From PGYR01 sp046290495 (GTDB taxonomy: Bacteria; Bacteroidota; Ignavibacteria; Kapaibacteriales; UBA2268), in the NCBI GenBank assembly GCA_046290495.1, contig JBKAGT010000005.1, forward strand, positions 248,001 to 312,000: a DNA stretch of 64,000 nt, given 5' to 3'. The notes under the pieces were generated by a model that worked only from the letters and a program-made list of their open reading frames with translations, was not told the origin of the DNA and did no database searches. Position numbers and translations under genes: made by a program. Every line of letters begins with the position of its first letter. Within the stretch, counting starts at the first letter, position 1. Below are positions 17,409 to 26,695 of this stretch, one piece after another.

Positions 17409-19379
17409 ATGAAAATATTATATTTATTAATCATAATATCTATCGGATATTCTCCAAACCTATTTGCTGAAAAATACAGAGTATTTTTTAAAGATAAGGG
17501 TAATCAAGTACTTGAATATAATAATGATCTGTATAATGACATTCTAAGTTCCTTAGATAATAAAGCTATAAAAAGAAGAAAAATTAACCTAGAAACTGAT
17601 ACTATATTATCTTATAAGGATATTCCAATATATCAAAATTATTTAGATAGTCTTCATAGTCTGAATATTGAATTAATATCAGAATTAACATGGTATAATT
17701 ATATAATAGTAGAATCAGATAGTATTGAAATTCAAAAGCTATCTAATTTTAGCTTTGTAAAACACTTCCAAAAAGTAATAAAAAACTATCAAGACACCCC
17801 CTCACAATTGAACTTCAATAATTGTGGTGAATTCAACTATAACTTATCAGAAAATCATATTAAAATGCTTAATGTAGATAAGCTACATAATTATGGAATA
17901 ACTGGCCAAGGTGTAAGGGTTGGTTTTTTGGACACTGGATTTGATTGGTTAAATCATAAATCAATCAGAAATAGTAACGTAGTTAAAACTTATGACTTTA
18001 TATTTAGAGATTCAATAGTCTATAATGAGAGCGAAGATGTTGCTAATCAGTTTCATCATGGCACAGTGGTTATGTCATCAGTAGCTGCTTACGACAAAGA
18101 CTTTTATGTAGGAGTTGCTCCTAGTGTAGACATCTATTTAGCAAAGACAGAAGATTTGAGATCAGAAACTTATTATGAGTTAGATTTATTTGCAGAAGCA
18201 ATAATTTGGATGGAGAACAACGGAGTCGACATTATTAACGCATCACTTGGGTATAAAAGTTTAGATACTTTTTCTATTCCTTACGATAATTTAGATGGTA
18301 ATACCACAATTGCAACTAAAGCAATTAATGATGCTTCGGAATTAGGTATGATTTGTGTGATTGCAAATGGGAACAATGGAGACAGACCAGGTACACTAAA
18401 TGCTCCAGCTGATGCCGATAGTTCTGTAGCTGTAGGTGCTGTATCACCTAATGGTGAAGATTTAGTAGGCTTTAGTTCAAACGGCCCAAATTCTAATGGT
18501 GTTATAAAACCAAACTTAGTTGCTCAAGGATCAAGCATATTTGCAGCTTCTGTAATTAATGATAGCTCATATAATCTAACTGCAGGAACTTCTCTTTCTT
18601 CACCACTAATTGCTGGTAGCTTTGCTTTACTTAAATCTGTACACCCTTACAAGAAATCATCTACATTGAAATCATGGATGTATAAATCTGCTAATAATTA
18701 TAATAGTCCTAATAATAGATTTGGTTATGGTCTACCTGATGTCTTTAAGTCTACTCAAATTGAAAATATTGTTATAACAACACCAAGTGTTATTAATGGA
18801 AATCTTTTTACTAGGTTATTCTTCTATATTTTTCCTGATAATAATTTAATTAATTACTCAATAGATGTAATGACTAACGAGGAAAGCATAATGACATATC
18901 CTCTTATTAAATCTAAATTCGATAACCAATACTTCGTTGATATACCAAATATGAAATTCTTTAATAATAAATTAGAAATTAGGGTTAATGCAAACACATT
19001 AGAAAAGAGTTACTGGTTCCCAAGCAATCATTCATTTTATACTATTTCAAATGAATATGATATGATTAATTGTGGAATAGATGTTAATAGCCTAGAATTA
19101 AATGATGACAATAATTTTGAAAAAGAGTATTTCATCTATCCAAATATTATTAATTCATCATTTCAATTTGATGTAAATATTACACTTTTAGACTATGAAG
19201 AAATTGAAATTGAAGTATATGACATAAACGGGGAAAAAATGTTTAAAACTAATACTAGTTTTGGTCCTGGCTATTTCAAAGAATCAATTACTCTTAATGA
19301 CATATTTTCAGGGACTTATTTTGTGATGATAAAAACTGGGTCAAGAATATATAGAGAAAAAGTAATATTTTTAAAATAA
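17409..19379 (+). CDS. Secreted subtilisin-like serine protease (S8) with T9SS sorting domain
   Basis: This is a 656-residue secreted protease. A signal peptide ends near residue 20, with a short propeptide-like region to about 140. The catalytic triad is visible: D175 in GFLDTGFDW, H217 in HHGTVV and S395 in GTSLSSP. The C-terminal about 80 residues (from YPNIINSSFQFDVN to YREKVIFLK) form a type A T9SS sorting domain with the GTYFVMI motif. The protein is therefore expected to cross the outer membrane through the Por system and be anchored or released there. It probably degrades extracellular protein. Confidence 0.93.
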   Translation: MKILYLLIIISIGYSPNLFAEKYRVFFKDKGNQVLEYNNDLYNDILSSLDNKAIKRRKINLETDTILSYKDIPIYQNYLDSLHSLNIELISELTWYNYIIVESDSIEIQKLSNFSFVKHFQKVIKNYQDTPSQLNFNNCGEFNYNLSENHIKMLNVDKLHNYGITGQGVRVGFLDTGFDWLNHKSIRNSNVVKTYDFIFRDSIVYNESEDVANQFHHGTVVMSSVAAYDKDFYVGVAPSVDIYLAKTEDLRSETYYELDLFAEAIIWMENNGVDIINASLGYKSLDTFSIPYDNLDGNTTIATKAINDASELGMICVIANGNNGDRPGTLNAPADADSSVAVGAVSPNGEDLVGFSSNGPNSNGVIKPNLVAQGSSIFAASVINDSSYNLTAGTSLSSPLIAGSFALLKSVHPYKKSSTLKSWMYKSANNYNSPNNRFGYGLPDVFKSTQIENIVITTPSVINGNLFTRLFFYIFPDNNLINYSIDVMTNEESIMTYPLIKSKFDNQYFVDIPNMKFFNNKLEIRVNANTLEKSYWFPSNHSFYTISNEYDMINCGIDVNSLELNDDNNFEKEYFIYPNIINSSFQFDVNITLLDYEEIEIEVYDINGEKMFKTNTSFGPGYFKESITLNDIFSGTYFVMIKTGSRIYREKVIFLK

Positions 19380-19393
19380 TAATGCAATTTTGT

Positions 19394-19424
19394 TTTGTAG
19401 TTTCAAATCTAAGTGCTATGTTTG
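19394..19424 (+). promoter_or_regulatory. Bacteroidota-type promoter of tRNA-Asp
   Basis: TTTG at 19394-19397, 19-base spacer, TATGTTTG at 19417-19424. The predicted transcript would carry a leader of about 25 bases before the tRNA. Confidence 0.65.
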
Positions 19425-19455
19425 TACTCAATTCTACAACGGAATTATAAAAAAA

Positions 19456-19532
19456 GGGATCGTAGTTCAGTTGGTTAGAATGCCAGTCTGTCACACTGGA
19501 GGTCGCGAGTTCGAATCTCGTCGGTCCCGCCA
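19456..19532 (+). tRNA. tRNA-Asp (anticodon GTC), CCA encoded
   Basis: Acceptor GGGATCG pairs with CGGTCCC, discriminator G, and CCA is genomically encoded at 19530-19532. Anticodon stem CCAGT/ACTGG with loop CTGTCAC gives GTC. It is the only one of six tRNAs here with an encoded CCA. The tRNA lies inside a spurious N-terminal extension of the following decarboxylase frame. Confidence 0.95.
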
Positions 19533-19564
19533 AGCTCCACATAAATATGTGGAGCTTTTTTTTT
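19532..19564 (+). terminator. Intrinsic terminator of tRNA-Asp
   Basis: The stem AAGCTCCACAT pairs with ATGTGGAGCTT (about 19532-19557) and is followed by a run of T's to 19564. It begins at the last base of the encoded CCA. Confidence 0.9.
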
Positions 19565-19587
19565 ACATAAAATATTATATATGTATT

Positions 19588-20985
19588 ATGAATTTAGATA
19601 AACTCTTCAGTATTATTGATAAGGAGTTAAACAAAGATTATACAAAATCAGAAGTATTAAACTACAAAGATCCTGATGACTTGACAGAAATTTTAAATTT
19701 AGAAATAAATAGAAATGGTTCTGAGTCTGAGTTTTACAAATCGATTGATAATTATTTAGTAGGTTCAGTTGATACTTCTCACCCATTATTTAGCAACCAA
19801 TTGTGGGCTGGAAGAAATCAACCAGGCTTAATTGCTGAATTTATTACATCGCTTAGAAATACTTCAGTATATACTTATGAAACAGCACCAGCTGCTACTC
19901 TGATTGAAAAATATATGATTAAGGTTCTAACTAAGCAGATGGGGTTTGAAAATGGAGATGGGACATTTTTGACAGGAAGTAGTAATGCAAATCTAGTTTC
20001 TTTACTCGTAGCACGAAATACTATATTTCCTGAGATTAAAAATAAGGGTCTAAGTGGTTTACCTGAGTTATGTTTTTTTGTATCAGAACATGCACATTAT
20101 TCATTTGAAAAAGCTGCCAATGTATTAGGTTTTGGTGAACAAAATGTAATTAAGGTCAAAGCTGATGAAAACCATAGGATAATCCCAAAGGATTTAGAAA
20201 ACAAAATTAATTCAGCAATCGATGAAGGTAAAAAACCTTTCTATGTTTGTGGAACTGCTGGCACAACTGAAGTAGGTGCGTTTGACCCCCTAATAGAAAT
20301 GCAAGACATAGCTAATAAATACAATTTATGGTTTCATACTGATGCTGCTTGGGGTGGTGCACTAGCATTTAGCGATAAACATAAAGATTTACTAAATGGA
20401 ATCGGAAAATCAGATTCTATATCATGGGATGCGCATAAGCTAATGGGAATCCCTCTTATTTGCTCGGTAATTCTATTGAAAGATAATAATCAATTGCTTA
20501 AATCTGTTCATGAAAATACATCTGATTATCTTTTTCACGATCATGAACATGATGATTTGGATCTAGGTAAGAAATCTATTCAATGTGGTAGAAGAGTTGA
20601 TTCTTTAAAACTATGGCTATCATTTAAATATTATGGTTTTGAAGGGTATGAAAACAGAATAAATAAAATGTATAGTCTTTCACAATATATGACAAATAGA
20701 ATTAAAGAGAATGAAAATTTCGAATTATTAGCTCCTACTAGCTTTTGCAATATAAACTTTAGGTTTAATCCAAGGAATTTAGAGGAAGAAAGCTTAAACA
20801 GCCTTAATTTGAAAGCTAGAGACAACATTTATAAAAGTGGTAAAGCGCTATTCAATTATGTTTATTTGAGTGAAATCATGTCAATTAGGTATATTATTGC
20901 AAATGCCGATATAGATGAAAATACTATTGATGAGGTTTTAGGATTGTTCGAAAATGAATGCATACAACTATTAAATAATCACTAA
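19588..20985 (+). CDS. Group II PLP-dependent amino acid decarboxylase
   Basis: This is a 465-residue fold-type I decarboxylase of the glutamate/aromatic/cysteine-sulfinate group. The PLP Schiff-base lysine is K284 in SWDAHKLMG, with the upstream pyridine-binding aspartate in HTDAAWGG and the TAGTTEVGAFDP loop. The substrate (Glu, Asp, Tyr/Trp, 2,4-diaminobutyrate or cysteine sulfinate) cannot be decided by eye. I use ATG 19588 because the longer frame from 19390 runs through tRNA-Asp and its terminator. The gene is monocistronic, ending at a shared terminator. Confidence 0.88.
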   Translation: MNLDKLFSIIDKELNKDYTKSEVLNYKDPDDLTEILNLEINRNGSESEFYKSIDNYLVGSVDTSHPLFSNQLWAGRNQPGLIAEFITSLRNTSVYTYETAPAATLIEKYMIKVLTKQMGFENGDGTFLTGSSNANLVSLLVARNTIFPEIKNKGLSGLPELCFFVSEHAHYSFEKAANVLGFGEQNVIKVKADENHRIIPKDLENKINSAIDEGKKPFYVCGTAGTTEVGAFDPLIEMQDIANKYNLWFHTDAAWGGALAFSDKHKDLLNGIGKSDSISWDAHKLMGIPLICSVILLKDNNQLLKSVHENTSDYLFHDHEHDDLDLGKKSIQCGRRVDSLKLWLSFKYYGFEGYENRINKMYSLSQYMTNRIKENENFELLAPTSFCNINFRFNPRNLEEESLNSLNLKARDNIYKSGKALFNYVYLSEIMSIRYIIANADIDENTIDEVLGLFENECIQLLNNH

Positions 20986-21012
20986 TTATTAAATAGACTC
21001 ATATTAAAAGAA

Positions 21013-21042
21013 AAAAGGGATTTCGAATGAAATCCCTTTTTA
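21013..21042 (+). terminator. Bidirectional terminator between decarboxylase and T9SS protein genes
   Basis: AAAAGGGATTTC (21013-21024) pairs perfectly with GAAATCCCTTTT (21029-21040) over a four-base loop, with T's on one side and A's on the other, so it can serve both convergent genes. Confidence 0.9.
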
Positions 21043-21062
21043 TTTAAATATTTACTAATATC

Positions 21063-23150
21063 TTACTTTATAACAACCATCTTTTTAGTAAAAGTATGTC
21101 CATCAACAGTTAGCTGATAGTAGTAAGTTCCAGAATTAAATTCACTTATGTTTACGTTTCTGAAAGCACTGTTAGTAAATTCATTGTTAATAACAGTTTT
21201 TACTCTATTACCAACACCATTATAAATATTTAAAGACACCATTGCAGCTTTTTCTAATGTAAAACCTATTTCAACAATATCTCTGTTTACAACAGGGTTA
21301 GGATATACATCTTTTAACTCAACATTGAAACTTAACTCATTATCAAGATTTACAGAAGATTTAGCATCTTGTGGATTTCTTGCATCAAACTGTTTAGGTC
21401 TCATATACGGTGGTATTGCCCACATTAACTCGTTTATAGGCTCAGGAACACCAAATAATGGACTAGTTTCATTAATATTCTTATTCGCATCATAAGTTAG
21501 TATAAATGCTTCATCAACTGAATTAATATATTCTGGAACATGGAAGAAATACTCTCCATGTTTGTCGTTTGTCATATTTTTTGTCTCTTCCCATGTGTCT
21601 GTTTCAATATTGTACACTTTACAAAATATATCAAATACTTGTAAAGAATCAATTGGAGAAAAAACTTTTTCTTCTTCACCAGTTAATTGGTTTGTTGTTG
21701 TTCTGTAGACATTATATGGTTCAAAACTTTGAAATTTGCCCGGCACACCGTCAATCCAATAAACTACTAAGTGTGATCCATCTACTGTTTTAGAAACTTG
21801 AACATTATTTCCTAAACTTAAAGAGTAAGATGATGCTGGGTGCAATTCCAAATCGTATTTTTCATTGTTCGGATCATTAGCTGATTGAGTTGATTCATCT
21901 TCAGAGAATAACGGTGGACCAAAAGTTTCTAATTCTTCTATTTCAGAAATAGACCAATTGCCGTCTTTATATCTTACGTCAACAATAAAATATCTAGCTG
22001 GTAAGTTATTATCATCTTGATTAAATATATATAACCTAGTGATATATGAGAAATCATTATCACCTCTGATTATTAAATCACTACATCCCTGATATGCTGT
22101 ACTAGCAGGTGAACTAAAACTTGGGTAATTTCCATAATTCGAAGCAAAATCAGTAATTGCTGTTCTTGGGATTTGTTCAAAAGAAGTCCAGTTTTCTCCA
22201 TTATCAGTTGACTTAGATACAGCTACATATCTATTGTCCTCATCTGTAGCGAATATATTACTTACAACAGAGTAAATAGTTCCATCTGGCCCTTTTTTTA
22301 CATTCATAGGTGCATTGTAAGAAGAAGTTTTTGTATCAACTTGCCTAAAGTGTTTTGTCCACCATTCCTCTGGGTTATTACTTATATTAGTTTGTGTTTC
22401 GAAATCAAAACTCCAGAAACCATAGTAACCATATTGACTTGCATCACTTGTGGGTGATAAAGTACCAACACCAATAACTTGATCATCATCAGGTAGAGAT
22501 GAAAGCTGTAACCTATTCCAGTTCTGTGGGTCATTAGCGTTACCACCTAGGTCAGGAGCATCTGATTCAGTCGAAAAAACTCCGCCGAAGTCCGGTGAAT
22601 AGAATACGAATACACCTTGATCTTGGTCATATACCATACCTGCCCCGTTATCTTTGTATAGTACTGGAGCATAGTATACAAACTCAACGTCTTCAACATT
22701 TTCAGATTTTGAGGAGTTAGTTGTTGCTACAGATGGTTGCATAGGTGCTATAACACCGTTAACATCTTCATAAACAAAAACACTATCCCAAGTTACACCA
22801 CCATCAGTTGAATTTAAATTATACATAAGCGTTCCTTGAAATACACCTTCTGTATCAAAGTTGAATGTATTCATGGCTATAGTGAACATATTAGTAGCAG
22901 GGTCATAACAAATAGGTGTTAATCCAGTTCTGAAATGTCTCAACTGCACATTTGTCATATAAGCAAGTGAATCACCAGCAAATTGTTGAGTTGAACTATA
23001 TTTGTTCTTTCCGAATTTTTTATAATCAATATAATGATCATTTATCTGTAATTCGTATTCAGTAAAATCCTTCTTTACATTTTCTATATCTTTTGCTTTG
23101 ACCCCCACAGTCAATGTTATAGCAAAAAGAAAAAGGAAGACATTCTTCAT
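21063..23150 (-). CDS. Secreted BNR/Asp-box repeat protein with T9SS sorting domain (paralog 1)
   Basis: This is a 695-residue protein with a signal peptide (residues 1-19). Asp-box (BNR) motifs such as STDGGVTWDS and STDNGENWTS point to a sialidase-like beta-propeller. The C-terminal type A T9SS domain starts at DVYPNPV and ends FTKKMVVIK. It is a tandem duplicate of the next upstream gene; both share long near-identical blocks, for example SPTSDASQYGYYG and NPEEWWTKHFRQVD. No catalytic residues of a known glycosidase are obvious, so the role is unassigned: binding, structural or enzymatic. A GAGGCTTAA sequence before the ATG is shared with the paralog. Confidence 0.85.
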   Translation of the reverse strand: MKNVFLFLFAITLTVGVKAKDIENVKKDFTEYELQINDHYIDYKKFGKNKYSSTQQFAGDSLAYMTNVQLRHFRTGLTPICYDPATNMFTIAMNTFNFDTEGVFQGTLMYNLNSTDGGVTWDSVFVYEDVNGVIAPMQPSVATTNSSKSENVEDVEFVYYAPVLYKDNGAGMVYDQDQGVFVFYSPDFGGVFSTESDAPDLGGNANDPQNWNRLQLSSLPDDDQVIGVGTLSPTSDASQYGYYGFWSFDFETQTNISNNPEEWWTKHFRQVDTKTSSYNAPMNVKKGPDGTIYSVVSNIFATDEDNRYVAVSKSTDNGENWTSFEQIPRTAITDFASNYGNYPSFSSPASTAYQGCSDLIIRGDNDFSYITRLYIFNQDDNNLPARYFIVDVRYKDGNWSISEIEELETFGPPLFSEDESTQSANDPNNEKYDLELHPASSYSLSLGNNVQVSKTVDGSHLVVYWIDGVPGKFQSFEPYNVYRTTTNQLTGEEEKVFSPIDSLQVFDIFCKVYNIETDTWEETKNMTNDKHGEYFFHVPEYINSVDEAFILTYDANKNINETSPLFGVPEPINELMWAIPPYMRPKQFDARNPQDAKSSVNLDNELSFNVELKDVYPNPVVNRDIVEIGFTLEKAAMVSLNIYNGVGNRVKTVINNEFTNSAFRNVNISEFNSGTYYYQLTVDGHTFTKKMVVIK

Positions 23151-23273
23151 TTTAAGCCTCTTTTAATTTAAAAATAAATTATTTCAATGATTAACTAATG
23201 CTAAAAATACATTTATTAGCAATATTTTACAAATTATTTTTAATATCAAATAACAGAATCTAAAAAATGTGCA

Positions 23274-23304
23274 TAAAAAAAGGGATATATTTCTATACCC
23301 CTTT
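23274..23304 (-). terminator. Terminator of the upstream T9SS paralog
   Basis: AAAGGGATATA (23279-23289) and TATACCCCTTT (23294-23304) form a stem with one A-C mismatch. The A-run on the plus strand becomes the U-tract for the minus-strand transcript ending at 23328. Confidence 0.7.
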
Positions 23305-23327
23305 GAATCTAATGTATTTAAAATAAG

Positions 23328-25400
23328 TTATTTAATAACAACTAACTTTTTAGTAAATCTGTGTCCATCAACAGTTAGTTGATAGAAGTAAGTACCAGAA
23401 TTTAAGTCACTAACATTCACATTCATAACAGATGACTGTAAGAAACGATTATTAATAACATTCAATACTTTGTTACCTACACCATCATAAACATCTAATG
23501 AAACCTGAGCATATTGTTCTAAATCAAATCCGATTTCAACAATATCACTATTTACAACTGGGTTAGGATATGCATCTTTTAAAGTCACATCAAAATTTAA
23601 TGTGTTTTCAACATTACCTACAGGTCCAGCTGGGTTTTCTGCATCAAAAGTAGCTTGCTTCATATATGGAGGTAATCCCCACATAAGTTCATTGATTGGT
23701 TCTGGCACACCAAATAATGGGTGTTGGTTGTTTGTTACTTTTACAACATCATAAGTTAAAATTTGAGCTTCATCAACTGATTTTATAATGTCTGGAACAT
23801 GGAAGAAAAAGTCATTATGATCATCTTGAGTCATATTTTTAGTTTCTGCCCATTCATCAGAATCTACGTTATAAACTTTACAGAATATATCAAAAACTTG
23901 TAATGAATCAATTGGTTCGAAAACTTCTTCTTCTTCACCAGTCAATTGATTAGTTATTGTTCTGTAGATATTGTAAGGTTCAAACTTTTTAAAATTACCT
24001 GGATCACCATCAATCCAGTAAAGAACTAATTTACTACCATCAGCAGTTTTAGACATTTTAAGATTATTACCAAATAAATAAGACTGTGCATTCTGAATTT
24101 CTAAATCATACTCTTCACCATTAGGATCATTATCACCTTGCGTAGAAGCATGCTCATCAAATACAGGAGGCCCGTAAGTTTCTAATTCATCAACCACATC
24201 AATCGACCAGCTACCATTGTTATGTCTCATATCAACAATGAAATATCTTAAAGGTAATTCATCATCATCTGGATTGAAAATTAATAATCTTGTAAAGAAT
24301 GAGAAATCATTTTCTCCCCTAACAAAAAGTTGGCTTGGTTGATAAGCTGTAGAAGCTGGTGTACTAAAACTAGTATATCCACTATATTCGGCAACAAAGT
24401 CAGTTAATACAGTTCTTGGCATTTTTTCAAAATCAGTCCAATTTTCGCCATTATCTGATGATTTAGAAAATGCTAACAATCTTGTATCTTCATCATCAGC
24501 AAATATATTGTTTACAACACCATATAAATTTCCATTTAGGTCTTTGCCTACCTGAATAGGACCATTGAATGAAGTAGTTTTACTGTCAACTTGTCTAAAG
24601 TGTTTTGTCCACCACTCTTCAGGATTATTACTTACGTTAGATTGAGTAGTAAAATCAAATCCCCAATATCCATAATATCCATATTGACTTGCGTCACTAG
24701 TTGGTGAAAGAGTACCAGAACCATAAACTAAATCATCACCTGGTTCAGATTTTAATCTCAATCTATTCCATTCTTGAGGATCATTAGCATTACCACCTAA
24801 ATCTGGTGCAGTAACTGTTGAAGGGAAAATACCTCCAAAATCTGGTGAATAATAAACAGCAACTCCACCACCTGCGTCTTGAACTAATCCACCACCATTG
24901 TTTCTGTAATTAACTGTACCATAAAATACATAATTAACATCTTCTCTGTTAGCAGATTTCGCAGAATTTGTTAAAGCTAATGAAGGGTACATTGGAGCAA
25001 CTTCATCAGCCGGATCTCTATAAACAAATGAGCTATCCCATGAGCCACCATTGTTAGTAGTATTCAAAGTGAATAAATTTGTACCAGTTAGGCCTCCAGT
25101 TGTTGGACTAAAATCAAAATAGATCATTGCCACTGATAATAGGTTTGTAGCTGGGTCGTAACTTACTGGATTAGTACCAGTTGCGTAGTGTACTAGGTGA
25201 TTATTTCCTATATAGTATAAAGAATCTCCTCTATACTGTTGAATTCTAGAATTCTTTCCTCCAACTTGCTCCAAATCAATTCGTTGGTGCTCTTTGTGAA
25301 GAGGGATATCAGTATTTTGAGATACCCTTTCATAAAATTCCTCTGCAGACAGAACTCCTGTAAATGCAAAGGCAAGTAAAATAGTTAATAATTTTTTCAT
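23328..25400 (-). CDS. Secreted BNR/Asp-box repeat protein with T9SS sorting domain (paralog 2)
   Basis: This is a 690-residue tandem paralog of the protein encoded at 21063-23150, with the same order of parts: a signal peptide (MKKLLTILLAFAFTGVLSA), BNR-like strands (TNNGGSWDSS, SSDNGENWTD), a central block with DLGGNANDPQEWNR, and a T9SS domain from DAYPNPV to FTKKLVVIK. It has a strong consensus promoter of its own and a terminator after it, so the two copies are probably transcribed separately. Function is unknown. Surface exposure or secretion is the firm inference. Confidence 0.85.
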   Translation of the reverse strand: MKKLLTILLAFAFTGVLSAEEFYERVSQNTDIPLHKEHQRIDLEQVGGKNSRIQQYRGDSLYYIGNNHLVHYATGTNPVSYDPATNLLSVAMIYFDFSPTTGGLTGTNLFTLNTTNNGGSWDSSFVYRDPADEVAPMYPSLALTNSAKSANREDVNYVFYGTVNYRNNGGGLVQDAGGGVAVYYSPDFGGIFPSTVTAPDLGGNANDPQEWNRLRLKSEPGDDLVYGSGTLSPTSDASQYGYYGYWGFDFTTQSNVSNNPEEWWTKHFRQVDSKTTSFNGPIQVGKDLNGNLYGVVNNIFADDEDTRLLAFSKSSDNGENWTDFEKMPRTVLTDFVAEYSGYTSFSTPASTAYQPSQLFVRGENDFSFFTRLLIFNPDDDELPLRYFIVDMRHNNGSWSIDVVDELETYGPPVFDEHASTQGDNDPNGEEYDLEIQNAQSYLFGNNLKMSKTADGSKLVLYWIDGDPGNFKKFEPYNIYRTITNQLTGEEEEVFEPIDSLQVFDIFCKVYNVDSDEWAETKNMTQDDHNDFFFHVPDIIKSVDEAQILTYDVVKVTNNQHPLFGVPEPINELMWGLPPYMKQATFDAENPAGPVGNVENTLNFDVTLKDAYPNPVVNSDIVEIGFDLEQYAQVSLDVYDGVGNKVLNVINNRFLQSSVMNVNVSDLNSGTYFYQLTVDGHRFTKKLVVIK

Positions 25401-25451
25401 TATTAAGCCTCGTTTATTAAACTAAAAAATTAATTATTTCTTAACATTCTT

Positions 25452-25482
25452 CAAAGATAAGTGCATTACTAAATATTACAAA
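25452..25482 (-). promoter_or_regulatory. Bacteroidota-type promoter of T9SS paralog 2
   Basis: Read on the minus strand: TTTG (25482-25479), a 19-base spacer, then TATCTTTG (25459-25452). The leader would be about 45 bases and includes the GAGGCTTAA ribosome-binding region. Confidence 0.75.
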
Positions 25483-25572
25483 ATTTATTTTTACACCGTA
25501 TTCTATTATTAAAGACACATTGATAAATAGAATAGTTACATATTACACGATAATTAGTTAATTTTCGTTTTT

Positions 25573-25580
25573 TAGATTTG
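25573..25580 (+). promoter_or_regulatory. Candidate -7 element upstream of mrp
   Basis: TAGATTTG matches TAnnTTTG about 30 bases before the proposed TTG start. No clear TTTG is found at the right spacing. Confidence 0.4.
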
Positions 25581-25609
25581 AAATAATAATAAAAATATAG
25601 AGTTGTAAA

Positions 25610-26695
25610 TTGATTAAAAGTGATGAATTAAGAAGTATAATCGAGAATGTAAATGATCCAGATTTAGGTATATCTATTGGGCAACTTAATGCTATAGATA
25701 GGATTAGTATAGAAAATGATAGAGTAGAAATTAAATTAAAACTTATCCAACCAATTTATTGGACTGTAGAGTCTATAAATAATGAATTAATCAAAGAATT
25801 AAGAAAAGTATCCCCTAATACAAAGTTTGAAATTCTAATTACTGAAGAAGAATTTGATACTAGTGAAAGAGAAGTACTACCAAACGTTAAAAACTTAATT
25901 GCTGTATCGTCTGGTAAAGGTGGTGTTGGTAAATCTTCTATTGCTTCTAACATCGCATCTGCTTTATCAAAGAAAGGTGCCAGAGTTGGTATCCTAGATG
26001 CAGATATATATGGGCCAAGTCAACCAACAATGTTTGGGTTGAAAAATGCTCAAATGGAATCTGTAAAAATGCCTGATGGTAAAGTTATGGCTAGACCAAC
26101 CACAAAATATGGCATTCAAATCGCCTCTATGGGCTTTCTGATGCAACAAAATGATGCTGCAATAGTAAGGGGTCCTATGTTAGCTGGATACTTCTCGATG
26201 TTATTTGAACAGATCGTATGGGGAAATTTAGATTTTCTTATTTTTGATTTACCTCCTGGTACTGGTGACATTCAACTAACACTTACTCAAAAAATACCAT
26301 TAACAGGTGCTGTTACTATAACAACACCTCAAGAGATTGCTCTTGCAGATGTCAGAAGAAGTATTGCAATGTTTAGAAAAGTAAATGTAGAAAATATTGG
26401 TATAATTGAAAATATGAGTTGGTTCTCTCCTCCTGGATCAGATGAAAAGTATTACATATTTGGTAAAGATGGTGGAAAAATAATTAGCGAAGAAACTAAC
26501 GTTGAGTTATTAGGTCAAGTACCATTGAGCCAACAAATGAGAGAAGGAAATGATGGTGGAATGCCAGAAGTATTGAGAGATGAAAATTCTGAACAATCGA
26601 AAGAGATTATAAAGATTACAGATAATATTGTTTCTAAAGTTAGAAAAATTAATTTTGAAAAAACTAGTACACCAGAAGTAGAGATTAATATTTAA
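25610..26695 (+). CDS. Mrp/NBP35-type P-loop ATPase without cysteines
   Basis: This 361-residue protein has an N-terminal MIP18-like domain (about residues 1-85) and a Mrp/ApbC ATPase domain. The deviant Walker A is KGGVGKS (103-109), followed by LDADIYGPSQP and DLPPGTGD. Family members bind and transfer [4Fe-4S] clusters. No cysteine occurs anywhere. The usual C-terminal CxxC site is replaced around residues 269-280 (MSWFSPPGSDEK), and the GCP motif of the MIP18 domain is also gone. The start is TTG: a stop (TAG, 25598) lies just upstream in frame and no ATG is available before the conserved domain. It overlaps the Nfu-like gene by one base (TAATG). Confidence 0.9.
   Translation: MIKSDELRSIIENVNDPDLGISIGQLNAIDRISIENDRVEIKLKLIQPIYWTVESINNELIKELRKVSPNTKFEILITEEEFDTSEREVLPNVKNLIAVSSGKGGVGKSSIASNIASALSKKGARVGILDADIYGPSQPTMFGLKNAQMESVKMPDGKVMARPTTKYGIQIASMGFLMQQNDAAIVRGPMLAGYFSMLFEQIVWGNLDFLIFDLPPGTGDIQLTLTQKIPLTGAVTITTPQEIALADVRRSIAMFRKVNVENIGIIENMSWFSPPGSDEKYYIFGKDGGKIISEETNVELLGQVPLSQQMREGNDGGMPEVLRDENSEQSKEIIKITDNIVSKVRKINFEKTSTPEVEINI

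Noticed and set aside
19390..19587. 66-residue N-terminal extension of the PLP decarboxylase.
   Set aside because: It would translate through tRNA-Asp and its terminator; homology starts at ATG 19588.
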